Shown here piece by piece: positions 18,428 to 27,852 of a stretch of DNA of 64,000 nucleotides; position 1 is the stretch's first letter; every line of letters starts with the position of its first letter. Origin of the DNA: Clostridiales bacterium (GTDB lineage Bacteria > Bacillota > Clostridia > Saccharofermentanales > Saccharofermentanaceae); the NCBI GenBank assembly GCA_017480325.1, contig JAFVAY010000002.1:62001-126000 (forward strand), read 5' to 3'. The notes under the pieces were generated by a model. It was not told the DNA's origin, ran no database searches, and saw nothing but the letters and a program-made list of their open reading frames with translations. A program made the position numbers and the translations under genes.

Positions 18428-18490
18428 AACGACAGGATCATTTCTACCGAACATAAGAATTAATTATTCCGATTGAAAAACACCCGCGAC

Positions 18491-18530
18491 TTGACACAGA
18501 CCTTTTATTCATTTATACTTGTGCACAAGT
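18491..18530 (+). promoter_or_regulatory. Promoter with 14-bp palindrome at the start site
   Basis: TTGACA (18491-18496) and TATACT (18514-18519) are 17 bases apart. ACTTGTGCACAAGT (18517-18530) is a perfect palindrome covering the end of the -10 and the predicted start. It is the expected position of a repressor operator, perhaps of the MarR or TetR type. It controls the flavin reductase and radical SAM genes. Confidence 0.75.
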
Positions 18531-18574
18531 AAGCGGTGCGCAAACGAAATGGTTTATCCAAAAGGAGAAATCTT

Positions 18575-19933
18575 ATGTTCGATTATGATGTTATTTTCGT
18601 AGGGTCCGGTCACGCCTGCTGGCACGGAGCAGTACTTCTTAAATTGGCAAAGAAAAAGGTAGCCCTGGTAGAGCGTGATCTTCTCGGAGGAACCTGCACG
18701 AACTACGGATGCGATGCAAAGATCCTTCTGGATTCGCCCATCGAGCTTAAGGAAGCGCTGGATCGATATAAGGGGATCGGACTGGAGGAAGAAGCTAAGG
18801 TCGACTGGACCAAGCTTATGAAGTATAAGAAGGAAGTTATCGGCTTCATGCCTACCGCCATGGAGGGGATGTTTGCTCCTGCGGGCCTCGATATCCTAAG
18901 TGGAGCTGCGAAGTTTATAGACGCTAACACCATAGAGGTGGATGGCAAGAAGTATACTGCTAAGAACTTTGTTATCGGTACAGGGCAGGATTACATTCCT
19001 CTCGATATCCCGGGTAAGGAGCACTTCCACAATTCAAGAGATTTTCTCTCTCTTGATGTTATCCCCGATCACGTTACATTTGTCGGCGCAGGCATTATTT
19101 CCATGGAATTCGCGTCTATCTGTCTCGCTCTCGGCAGAAAGGTCGATATCGTTACATCCGGCAAGACGGCGCTTAACGCTTATCCTCAGGAATATGTGAC
19201 TAAGATAGTTGAGAAGATGAAGTCTCAGGGGGCTAACTTCGTCTGGAACGCGAAGGTGGAATCCATCGAGAAGACAGGCTCGCGATATACATTGAAGGGT
19301 GCCGACGGGATGTCCATCGACACGGATTATATCCTTATCGCAGTGGGGCGTAAGGCTAATGTTGAAGGCCTCGAGCTTGATAAGCTCGGAATCGAATATT
19401 CTGACAGGGGAATCGCGGTTAACGATCACATGAGAACTGCCGTCAAGAATATCTACGCTTCAGGAGACGTCGTTGACAAGAAGATCCCGAAGCTTACTCC
19501 TACCGCAGAGTTCGAGTCCAACTATATCGCTCTTGATATCATTAATCCGTTAAATCCCGCCATCAGATATCCGGCTGTTCCGAATCTTGTATTCACTCTT
19601 CCCAGGATCGCTCAGGTGGGTGTTACAAGGAAGGAGGCGGAGGCTGATCCTTCGCAGTATCGCATAGAGGATCTTAAGTTCGGCGAGGTCATGAGCTGGC
19701 TTAATAAGGCGGAAAAGGATGCGCATATAACCTACATCTTTGATAAGAAGAATCACCTCGTGGGTGCTGCCGTGATGAGCGATGATGCGGGCTCATACAT
19801 TGATGTACTGACGATAATTATTAATGAGAAGCTGGGCGTCAAGGAGCTGTCGAGAATGATATTCGCTTTCCCTACACCGACCTACGGATTGATCTCTACC
19901 TTGATACCGCTGTTTCTCAAGAAAGAAGAATGA
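18575..19933 (+). CDS. Flavin pyridine-nucleotide disulfide oxidoreductase
   Basis: The protein belongs to the dihydrolipoamide dehydrogenase/mercuric reductase family. The FAD-binding VGSGHACWHGA is at the N-terminus, the redox pair CTNYGC (CX4C) follows, a second nucleotide-binding GAGIISMEFA is near residue 180 and ASGDVVDKKIPKLTPTA binds FAD. The usual C-terminal catalytic HAHPT is FAFPTPT, so the histidine base is missing. It is not a standard lipoamide dehydrogenase; the electron acceptor is unknown. The ATG at 18575 follows AAAGGAG; the longer frame starts upstream of this site. Confidence 0.8.
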   Translation: MFDYDVIFVGSGHACWHGAVLLKLAKKKVALVERDLLGGTCTNYGCDAKILLDSPIELKEALDRYKGIGLEEEAKVDWTKLMKYKKEVIGFMPTAMEGMFAPAGLDILSGAAKFIDANTIEVDGKKYTAKNFVIGTGQDYIPLDIPGKEHFHNSRDFLSLDVIPDHVTFVGAGIISMEFASICLALGRKVDIVTSGKTALNAYPQEYVTKIVEKMKSQGANFVWNAKVESIEKTGSRYTLKGADGMSIDTDYILIAVGRKANVEGLELDKLGIEYSDRGIAVNDHMRTAVKNIYASGDVVDKKIPKLTPTAEFESNYIALDIINPLNPAIRYPAVPNLVFTLPRIAQVGVTRKEAEADPSQYRIEDLKFGEVMSWLNKAEKDAHITYIFDKKNHLVGAAVMSDDAGSYIDVLTIIINEKLGVKELSRMIFAFPTPTYGLISTLIPLFLKKEE

Positions 19934-21030
19934 TGATCATGGATAAAGACTTCGATGTTCAGGCGTATATGACCAAGGGGGTGGAGCGTGTCGTTTCCGA
20001 TGCGCTGCGCTCCACTCTTGACGATCCTTATGAGAGTGCCTTTATGCTGAGATTCGCGGCAGCATCTAAGAAAGCCTCCTCTAAGAGGGCTCGTGCCAAG
20101 GAACGGGGCGAAAACATCCCTCCCTTCCTTATTGCCAGTATCACCTCGAGCTGTAATCTTCACTGCGCAGGCTGTTATTCCAGATGTAATAATGCGACCC
20201 TGGATGAGGAGCCTGTTATGCAGCTTAGCGCCAAGGAATGGTCGAGGATATTTAAGGAGGCGGAGGATCTTGGAATCAGCTTTATTCTTCTCGCGGGAGG
20301 CGAGCCGCTTCTGCGCTGTGACGTTATCGAGGAAGCTTCAGGTTACCCTAATATTCTTTTCCCGATTTTTACCAATGGTACCTTCATGACAGATTCATAT
20401 CTGGAGCTTCTTGATAAGAACAGGAATCTAATTCCTGTGTTAAGCATCGAAGGAGATAAGGAGACCACGGACTTGAGGCGAGGTGAGGGTGTCTACGATA
20501 TACTCATGAAGTCCATGGACTCCCTCCTTCGACGTAAGCTCATCTTTGGCGTCTCAATCACAGTGACCTCGTCTAATGTGCGTGAGGTCACAAGTGAGGA
20601 CTTTATCAGCAGGCTTCGCGAGAACGGATGTAAGCTGGTACTGTATGTCGAGTACGTGCCCGTTGATGACGATGCGCCTGACCTTGCTCCAGGGGATGAG
20701 GAAAGGCAGATACTTAATGAGGCGATAGCGTCCTTCCGGGAGCGCGAGCAGAGTATGGTCTTTGTATCCTTCCCAGGCGACGAGAAAAGTTCCGGCGGCT
20801 GTATCGCTGCGGGTCGTGGGTTCTTCCATATCAATTCTCACGGCGGTGCCGAGCCCTGTCCTTTCTCGCCCTATTCCGATATGAATGTCAGGGATACATC
20901 CTTAAAGGAAGCAATGAGATCTAAGCTTTTCGAAAAGCTTAGAGAGGGGGATTATCTTAAGGATGACCACGAGGGAGGATGCGTTCTTTACGCCAGAAGA
21001 GCGCAGGTAGAAGGGCTTCTGCGGTTGTGA
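19930..21030 (+). CDS. Radical SAM protein, coupled to flavin reductase
   Basis: The CNLHCAGC motif near residue 75 binds the [4Fe-4S] cluster for S-adenosylmethionine cleavage, and LLAGGEPLL is the GGE segment. A C-terminal part with CIAAGRG, EPCPFSPY and GGCVLY cysteines resembles a reduced SPASM-type region. It overlaps the reductase gene by four bases, so the two are coupled; the reductase could deliver electrons to the cluster. The substrate is not evident. Confidence 0.8.
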   Translation: MMIMDKDFDVQAYMTKGVERVVSDALRSTLDDPYESAFMLRFAAASKKASSKRARAKERGENIPPFLIASITSSCNLHCAGCYSRCNNATLDEEPVMQLSAKEWSRIFKEAEDLGISFILLAGGEPLLRCDVIEEASGYPNILFPIFTNGTFMTDSYLELLDKNRNLIPVLSIEGDKETTDLRRGEGVYDILMKSMDSLLRRKLIFGVSITVTSSNVREVTSEDFISRLRENGCKLVLYVEYVPVDDDAPDLAPGDEERQILNEAIASFREREQSMVFVSFPGDEKSSGGCIAAGRGFFHINSHGGAEPCPFSPYSDMNVRDTSLKEAMRSKLFEKLREGDYLKDDHEGGCVLYARRAQVEGLLRL

Positions 21031-21057
21031 TAATCTGATAGGGCTGGAGGTCGCCCT

Positions 21058-21987
21058 ATGAAGAAGCCTGTTTCACTGCTGATCCTTATAAGTTGGCTGC
21101 TTACTGCGGTGGCTTGTAATGAGGAGCCTCGGGAGACATATGAGATCTCGATCGCGCCCGAGACTTCGGAGCGTGAAGCTTCGACCGCTACTGAGCCCGT
21201 TGAGACAGCAATGGCAACACTAGAGACGGAGCCCACAGATGTTCCTGCGATAGTAACGGAACAGGAGCGGGCTATCGTCGAGGAGATGATAAATGCTTAT
21301 GGCGCTCAAGGAGATGCCGCTTCACCGCAGATAGATGAATGCCTTGATGAGCTTCGTGTAACGAATCCGGTGCTGGCGGATAAGTGGGAGCGGATAATGG
21401 CTCTGTGGGCGGCGGTGAATGCCGACACAGAGCTTAATTACGACGTTCTTCCTGACGGTCTTCCGGATACGGACGAGCTATGTATCGTCGCTCTCGGGTA
21501 TCAGCTTAACTACGACGGCAGCATGAGGGATGAGCTTATCGGTAGACTTAATGTCGTTCTCGAGAGTGCACGTAAATATCCCAATACTCTGATAGTCTGT
21601 ACCGGCGGAGGAACGGCCTATGGTAATGAGTCTGCCACCGAGGCCGGAAGGATGGCGGAATACCTTATAGATAACGGCATCGCCGAGGATCGTGTCATCA
21701 TCGAGGATCAGTCGCTTACCACCTCGCAGAATGCCATATTCACCTGTGAGATACTTGCCGAGAGTTTCCCTCAGGTCAGTCAAATAGCCATAATCACAAG
21801 CGACTATCACGTGCCGACTGGGGTGCTTCTTATGCAGGCGCAAGCGATACTGATGTCTCAGGACCCGGAGCAGCCGTTTGTACAGGTGATAAGTAACGCG
21901 GCTTATGACGCGCCCTTCGGCGAGATAACAAGACTTTCTCAGGCAGGATCTCTCGTCGAGCTTCTGATGCAACAACAATTAACATAA
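21058..21987 (+). CDS. DUF218 (YdcF-like) lipoprotein
   Basis: A signal peptide ends in the lipobox TAVAC near residue 20, so the protein should be lipid-anchored outside the membrane. A threonine- and glutamate-rich linker follows. The DUF218 domain (from about residue 135) has VALGYQLNYDG, CTGGGTAYGNESATEA and EDQSLTTSQNA. Members such as ElyC and SanA act in envelope carbon or cell-wall metabolism, but the reaction is not known. It has an AGG-rich site and starts 28 bases after the radical SAM gene. Confidence 0.82.
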   Translation: MKKPVSLLILISWLLTAVACNEEPRETYEISIAPETSEREASTATEPVETAMATLETEPTDVPAIVTEQERAIVEEMINAYGAQGDAASPQIDECLDELRVTNPVLADKWERIMALWAAVNADTELNYDVLPDGLPDTDELCIVALGYQLNYDGSMRDELIGRLNVVLESARKYPNTLIVCTGGGTAYGNESATEAGRMAEYLIDNGIAEDRVIIEDQSLTTSQNAIFTCEILAESFPQVSQIAIITSDYHVPTGVLLMQAQAILMSQDPEQPFVQVISNAAYDAPFGEITRLSQAGSLVELLMQQQLT

Positions 21988-22077
21988 ATCCCCTATAAAA
22001 GTTAACAACACTTGGTGGACTGCCTCTATGCAAGCCTTCATAATTATGTTAAGAATAATTGCAAAGGTGGTAAAAAC

Positions 22078-23163
22078 ATGAGAAAGTACTATTTGGACAA
22101 CCTCCGCTGGGTGACGGTACTTACGGTAGCCGTCTATCATGTGTTCTTCCTGTTTAATGAGATAAGTCAGCTCGCCTACAGGACCTTCAGTGATGTGCAG
22201 TATCAGGACTCTGTCCTGTATCTGATCTACCCCTGGATAATGGTACTTCTATTCCTCATCGCCGGCATGAGCTCCAGATATTATCTTGAGAAGCACACCG
22301 TAAAGGAATTTATTCGCTCCAGAACTACCAAGCTTCTTGTGCCTTCCACCATAGGTGTCCTTCTGTTCGGGTGGATGCAGGGGTATATCAGCATGAAGGG
22401 ATCCGGTGCCTTCGAGGACGGCGGTCTCGATAATGTGCCTCTTCCCATAAAAATATTGATCATGGATCTGTCCGGCACCAGCATTCTGTGGTTCTCGCAG
22501 CTTCTATGGCTTATATCCATGCTTCTTGCATTGGTCGTAAGATTCGAGAAGGGCAAGCTTTACAGCCTTACCTCTAAGACGACTGCTTATGTGGCAGCGG
22601 CTCTTGTTATCCCGGTCTGGCTTTCCGGGCAGATACTTAATCTTCCCATCATCTCCGTGTACAGATTCGGCATCTATCCCTTCCTATTCTTCCTGGGATA
22701 TTTTGTCTTCGCTCATGATGAGGTCATAGAGCGCCTCGCGAGGATTCGCATCCCGCTTGTAATCGTGGCGGCAGCTCTTGGTGTTACCTATCTCGTTCTT
22801 CACTTCGGCGACGACGCCATGGCGATGCCTGTGATGGGCTCGATCCCCGCAGTCGCTTACTGCTGGGCGATGTGTCTTGCGCTTCTAGGAAGCTTCAAGG
22901 CATGGTTCGACTTTAAAACGTCCTTCACGGAGTACATGACTAAGAGAAGCTTCGCGATCTACACCTTCCACTACTTCACCATGTCGGCTGTGGCGATACT
23001 GCTTGTAGCCTTTACCGATGCGCCGGCATTCGCGCATTACCTGGCGGTGCTGGTGATAGGTCTTGCAGGGGCCTTCGCTCTGGCGGAGATTATTCCCCTT
23101 ATACCCTTCGTAAGATGGTGCCTTCTCGGCATCAGGAAGCCCAAGACAATAAAGGAGGCTTAA
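22078..23163 (+). CDS. Membrane acyltransferase (acyltransferase 3 family)
   Basis: This 361-residue protein with about ten hydrophobic segments begins YYLDNLRWVTVLTVAVYHV, the typical opening with catalytic-type histidine of acyltransferase family 3 (OafA/WecH-like). It would O-acylate a surface polysaccharide or lipid. The ATG at 22078 has AAAGGTGG ahead; an in-frame upstream start has no such site. The XRE-AbrB regulator starts three bases after the stop. Confidence 0.85.
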   Translation: MRKYYLDNLRWVTVLTVAVYHVFFLFNEISQLAYRTFSDVQYQDSVLYLIYPWIMVLLFLIAGMSSRYYLEKHTVKEFIRSRTTKLLVPSTIGVLLFGWMQGYISMKGSGAFEDGGLDNVPLPIKILIMDLSGTSILWFSQLLWLISMLLALVVRFEKGKLYSLTSKTTAYVAAALVIPVWLSGQILNLPIISVYRFGIYPFLFFLGYFVFAHDEVIERLARIRIPLVIVAAALGVTYLVLHFGDDAMAMPVMGSIPAVAYCWAMCLALLGSFKAWFDFKTSFTEYMTKRSFAIYTFHYFTMSAVAILLVAFTDAPAFAHYLAVLVIGLAGAFALAEIIPLIPFVRWCLLGIRKPKTIKEA

Positions 23164-23166
23164 GCC

Positions 23167-23583
23167 ATGTTCAGTGAGAACCTTGTACAGCTTCGTAAGC
23201 TTAAAAGCATGACCCAGGAGGACCTGGCCGATAAGGTAGGTGTTACCCGTCAGTCCATCGCCCAGTGGGAGAGCGGCAAGACATCTCCCAACATCACACA
23301 GAGCAAGCTGATCGCCGACGTTCTCGGTGTCACTCTTGACGATCTGGCAAGCTTCGAGCCTTTGGAGAACCTGGGACTTGCGGTGCCTCCCAAGGGCAAG
23401 CATCTGTTCGGCATCGTCACGGTAGGAGACAAGGGTCAGATCGTTATCCCTGCCCGCGCTCGAAAAATCTTTGACATCCAATCCGGAGACCGGTTGGTAG
23501 TGCTCGGAGATGAGACTCAGGGCATAGCAGTCGTCAAGGCGGACAGCTTTCTTAAGATGGCGGAATTTATTAGAAATTCATAG
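23167..23583 (+). CDS. XRE-AbrB fusion regulator
   Basis: The 138-residue protein joins an XRE helix-turn-helix (residues 5-60, MTQEDLADKVGVTRQSIAQW core) to a SpoVT/AbrB swapped-hairpin domain (residues 80-130, DKGQIVIPARARK). Such a fusion gives two DNA-binding surfaces. It is in one transcript with the acyltransferase gene and may control it. Confidence 0.88.
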   Translation: MFSENLVQLRKLKSMTQEDLADKVGVTRQSIAQWESGKTSPNITQSKLIADVLGVTLDDLASFEPLENLGLAVPPKGKHLFGIVTVGDKGQIVIPARARKIFDIQSGDRLVVLGDETQGIAVVKADSFLKMAEFIRNS

Positions 23584-23751
23584 CAAAATGAGGACTGTCA
23601 AGAATAACTGATTTACTTTGGCTTCGTTTGTATATAAGTGCTTAAGAGCGAGAGATTTTTTCGTCAGAATATAAGAGATTTGGCACATGACTAGAACGAG
23701 AAATCATGCGAGAATTGTTCGGGAAGTTATGAGGTTTAATCGGAGAGGTAT

Positions 23752-25491
23752 ATGACGAAGAAAGAGGGATCGCCTAAGACCAGAGTAATTGAAGATACTC
23801 TGAATCGTATTTATGAGTCTAAGAATGCTTCATTCAGAGGCGGCTTCGTCATTCTGCTGATACTATATTTCACAGCTGCCATTATAGTCAGCATGGTCGC
23901 AAGTGCTCCCGGATCGATCTCCATCGGTAATGCACAGGTTCCGATCTCTATCTTCGCAGGTGTGCTGTCGTCCCTCTCGAGTATATGCGTGATTATTCTT
24001 ACCGTGTTCTACGGAAAGCCCGGTTACTATACTTCGCTGGCGGTACTTGTGTTCCATATCCCTTTCGTGCTGATGGCGATTATTGTGAGAAACAATATGT
24101 CGAGTATCCCGGGGGTCTTCGGAAGTATACTTGCTATCGTCGCGATCACCATGATCTACCTTAAGAACAGAAGACTTGCCGAGTATCAGAAGGAGCTTCG
24201 TGCTCAGGCTGTGACGGATATTATGACGGGGCTTCCCAACCGCTTCGCCTGCTCGGAATTAATTCAGGGCTTAGTTGATAAGGGTGAGCCCTACACAGTT
24301 GTATATATCGATATCAACGGATTCGGCAATATTAATGAGGCTATGGGCTTCGAGACCGGTAATGAGGTGCTGGTGGATATCGCTTCCAGATGGAAGAAGA
24401 TCGCTGATGAGAGCAAGACAGATACGTTAGACTTTATTGCCCGCATTAACGGAGATGAATTCGTTCTAATTATTCGTAACTTCAGGTCTGAGGAGGATAT
24501 CCTTAAGACTATAGGTGCATACGAGGCTGCTCTGGGAGATAAGCTTACGATCTTCGGTTGTGATTTCTTTATAAGCGCAAGCTTCGGCTATGCCATTTTC
24601 CCGGAGGATTCTGATAAACCGGATACGGTATTCTCCTACGCGAATAATGCTATGCGCGAGATCAAGCGTGCCGGAAGCAGTAATCATATTCTTAAGTTTA
24701 CTCCCGATATCTTAAAGTCAGAGCATACATTGGAGATAGAGAATAAGATCAGAGCCGCACTTAGGAATGACAGCATCTTCTTCCTTCTGCAGCCTCAGTA
24801 TGATATGACACATAAGCTTCGAGGCTTCGAGGCTCTGGCTCGTATGAAAGATGAGAACGGCTCTGTCATAAGTCCCGTGGATTTCATACCCGTTGCCGAG
24901 AAGGTTGGTCTTATAGATCAGGTGGACAGCAGAGTCTTCCGTAAATCTGCCGAATTCATAGGAGGCCTTATTAATAAGACAGGCTCGGATGTCACCTTAA
25001 GCATCAACGTCTCCGTAAGACATCTTATGAAGAATGATTTCCTTGAGGAGATGAAGACTATCCTTAATGAGAGCGGGATTCCAGCGAAGCAGCTTGAGGT
25101 GGAGATCACCGAGTCTATCATGATCGAGTCTATGGAGAAGGCCATGTACTGTATACAAGAGATCAAGAAGATGGGAATTCAGATCGCCATCGATGACTTC
25201 GGTACGGGGTACTCGTCCTTAAGCTATCTTAACAGCTTCCCGGCTGATCTTCTTAAGATAGATAAATCATTTATTGATAAGATGAACACTAGCGCTTCGT
25301 CCAAGCAGTATGTCGCGGCTATTATATCCCTGGGACATATCTTGGGCTTTAACGTTATCTCCGAGGGAGTCGAGGCTGACGATCAGCTTCAGACCCTTCG
25401 TTCTATTGACTGTGATTACGTTCAGGGCTACGTCTGGGGTCGTCCTCTCAGCAAGGAGGATGCCGAGAAGGTCCTTATGGCGTCACTTTAA
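23752..25491 (+). CDS. GGDEF-EAL protein, degenerate cyclase with likely active phosphodiesterase
   Basis: The N-terminal 150 residues hold about five membrane segments. The GGDEF domain reads RINGDEF, missing the first glycine, so cyclase activity is doubtful. The EAL domain (about 330-579) keeps FEALAR, SINVS, EITES, IDDFGTGYSS, LKID, EGVE and the QGY ending, all needed for c-di-GMP hydrolysis. The degenerate GGDEF may bind GTP as an activator, as in some characterised enzymes. AGAGG precedes the ATG. Confidence 0.88.
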   Translation: MTKKEGSPKTRVIEDTLNRIYESKNASFRGGFVILLILYFTAAIIVSMVASAPGSISIGNAQVPISIFAGVLSSLSSICVIILTVFYGKPGYYTSLAVLVFHIPFVLMAIIVRNNMSSIPGVFGSILAIVAITMIYLKNRRLAEYQKELRAQAVTDIMTGLPNRFACSELIQGLVDKGEPYTVVYIDINGFGNINEAMGFETGNEVLVDIASRWKKIADESKTDTLDFIARINGDEFVLIIRNFRSEEDILKTIGAYEAALGDKLTIFGCDFFISASFGYAIFPEDSDKPDTVFSYANNAMREIKRAGSSNHILKFTPDILKSEHTLEIENKIRAALRNDSIFFLLQPQYDMTHKLRGFEALARMKDENGSVISPVDFIPVAEKVGLIDQVDSRVFRKSAEFIGGLINKTGSDVTLSINVSVRHLMKNDFLEEMKTILNESGIPAKQLEVEITESIMIESMEKAMYCIQEIKKMGIQIAIDDFGTGYSSLSYLNSFPADLLKIDKSFIDKMNTSASSKQYVAAIISLGHILGFNVISEGVEADDQLQTLRSIDCDYVQGYVWGRPLSKEDAEKVLMASL

Positions 25492-25557
25492 TTCGCTAAA
25501 ACAAGATAATCGTGCTATAATACATTACTTTTAATAATTGGTAGGGGGAACGGGCCT

Positions 25558-27852
25558 GTGAGACTATCGGCCACTATTTTATTTGGCGCGGTTATCATTT
25601 CCTTGATAGTCTGTACAGTCATGGCCAAGCGCTCCCGTAAGCCTATCGGTAATTGGGTATCCTTCCTTCTGTGCGGTCTGACCCTGCCGGTAGTCGGTAA
25701 TCTTATTCTGGTCGTATCACGTAATCGCATTCTGTCCGATATCGGCTTCTATTTCTATTTCCTAGGATTAGATGTGGCTATATATGCGTTGCTTCACTTT
25801 ACCCTGACCTACTGTGAGATAGGATGGAGAAGCAAGGTCCTGAGATATACGGTCTACTCGCTTTGGATTATTGATGTTATACAGTACATTGTTAATCCCT
25901 TCTTCCATCAGGCTTACTCCAGTGAAGCGGTGATTCTTGACGGATCGCCTTACTACAGGCTTATTCCTCATCTCGGACAGACCTACCACAGAGCTCTTGA
26001 TTACGGTGTACTGCTGGTAATATTTTTTATTTACGACTATAAGATTCGTAAGACCCCGAGGATACACAGAGATAAGTATGTTGTTATATTCGCCTCTTTG
26101 ATGATATCTGCTCTGGTGGAGACCTATTACATCTTCTCCAGAAGGCCTGTGGATATGTCTATGATCGCTTTCGCGGTGTTCGGCTTCCTGGTGTTCTACT
26201 TTGCTCTTTATTACAGACCTTTACGGCTTCTCGACCGAATGCTGGCGGGGGTCGTATCGGATATGCCGGAGGCGATTTTTTTCTTTGATAATGCCAAGAG
26301 GTGTATCTGGTCTAATAATCCCGGCATAGCTTTGACAGGCATCGAGGGTGGCAAGTTCGAGGATGCCAGGGTTAAGCTCGATGACATCTTCGGTGAGATC
26401 GACTATGAGAATACAGGCTGGTGTAAGAAGCTGGTAATAGGCACTGGTGATGATGCCAGGCATTACTACATCGAGAACACACCTACCATGGATGAGAATC
26501 TTAATATAACGGGATTCTCGATACTTGTTAGAGATAACACACAGTATCAGCGCGACCTTATGAAGGAGATGTATAACGCGACTCACGACGGACTTACCGG
26601 GTTGTACACGAGAGAATACCTTTATGAGTGCATAGAGAAGAAGCTTCAGTCCGATGCTGACACAAATTATCTGATTCTTTACATTGACATTGTTAACTTT
26701 AATATCGTTAATGACGTCTTCGGAAGGCAATTCGGAGACCATGTTCTTTATAAGGTATCCGATTATCTTAAGAATTCCAAGGCCGATAACCTGCTTTACG
26801 GAAGACTCGGAGGACATACCTTCGGAGCTATGGTGGAGAAGAGTCAGTTTAATCAGGAGGCAATGGAGGAGAAGCTCATTAATCTGACCGTTAAGGATGA
26901 GAATCTTGAGCACCACATAGTTGTTCATATAGGTGTATATGAGGTCAACCCCGAGGACGAGACTGATGTCACGCTGATGTTCGACAGTGCGAGACTTGCT
27001 ACTTCCAGGATGAAGGAAGATACCCCAATCCATATCGTCTACTATGATGACATAATCAGAGATGAGATCGTATACGATCAGCTGATCTCCAATCAACTAC
27101 AGCTTGCTATCGATGAGAGACAGATAAGACCTTATCTCCAGCCCATCGTTAATAATAAGGGTGAGCTCGAAGGGGCTGAGGCGCTTGTAAGATGGATCCA
27201 TCCGGATGACGGATTCTTAAGTCCGGCGGCATTTATTCCCGTGTTCGAGAAGAACGGTCTGATCGCCGATGTAGACAGATACATGTGGAGATGTGCCTGT
27301 GAGATCCTGGCAGATTGGAAGAAGAGGAATATTCATAAGTTTATCTCAATTAATATCTCACCTAAGGACTTCTACTTCATGGATGTTGTGGATGAGATCG
27401 AGAAGCTGGTGGATGAGTTCGGGATCCAGCCGGAGAAGCTTCGAATAGAGATCACAGAGACTGTAATGATGACTGATGCCGATGACAGATTGCAGATCAT
27501 TAAAGATCTTCGAGATTACGGCTTCATCGTGGAGATGGATGACTTCGGAAGTGGATATTCATCCCTTAATCTTCTCAAGGATATGCCCGTAGATGTTCTT
27601 AAGATCGATATGCATTTCCTTAACGATTCCAACGAGAATGAGAGAGCCAGTAAGATAGTCAAGAATATTATCAATATGTCCGGCGATCTGGGAATTGCTT
27701 CACTTACGGAGGGGGTCGAGACCCGCGATCAGTATGCGCAGCTGGCAGATATGGGATGTCTGCTGTTCCAGGGCTACTACTTCTCGAGGCCGGTTCCCGT
27801 AGATGAATTCGAGCACGATTGGCTCAGACGAAGAGGCGGAGTCGGTCTCTGA
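25558..27852 (+). CDS. Seven-TM/PAS/GGDEF-EAL protein with degenerate cyclase motif
   Basis: About seven membrane segments (residues 1-220) resemble the histidine-kinase N-terminal 7TM sensor, followed by a PAS-like segment (about 235-330). The GGDEF motif is GGHTF and cannot be a normal cyclase site. The EAL domain retains AEALVR, SINIS, EITET, MDDFGSGYSS, LKID, EGVE and QGY, so phosphodiesterase activity is likely. The start codon is GTG after GTAGGGGGA. An extended -10 TGCTATAAT (TATAAT at 25516-25521) lies upstream. Confidence 0.88.
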   Translation: MRLSATILFGAVIISLIVCTVMAKRSRKPIGNWVSFLLCGLTLPVVGNLILVVSRNRILSDIGFYFYFLGLDVAIYALLHFTLTYCEIGWRSKVLRYTVYSLWIIDVIQYIVNPFFHQAYSSEAVILDGSPYYRLIPHLGQTYHRALDYGVLLVIFFIYDYKIRKTPRIHRDKYVVIFASLMISALVETYYIFSRRPVDMSMIAFAVFGFLVFYFALYYRPLRLLDRMLAGVVSDMPEAIFFFDNAKRCIWSNNPGIALTGIEGGKFEDARVKLDDIFGEIDYENTGWCKKLVIGTGDDARHYYIENTPTMDENLNITGFSILVRDNTQYQRDLMKEMYNATHDGLTGLYTREYLYECIEKKLQSDADTNYLILYIDIVNFNIVNDVFGRQFGDHVLYKVSDYLKNSKADNLLYGRLGGHTFGAMVEKSQFNQEAMEEKLINLTVKDENLEHHIVVHIGVYEVNPEDETDVTLMFDSARLATSRMKEDTPIHIVYYDDIIRDEIVYDQLISNQLQLAIDERQIRPYLQPIVNNKGELEGAEALVRWIHPDDGFLSPAAFIPVFEKNGLIADVDRYMWRCACEILADWKKRNIHKFISINISPKDFYFMDVVDEIEKLVDEFGIQPEKLRIEITETVMMTDADDRLQIIKDLRDYGFIVEMDDFGSGYSSLNLLKDMPVDVLKIDMHFLNDSNENERASKIVKNIINMSGDLGIASLTEGVETRDQYAQLADMGCLLFQGYYFSRPVPVDEFEHDWLRRRGGVGL

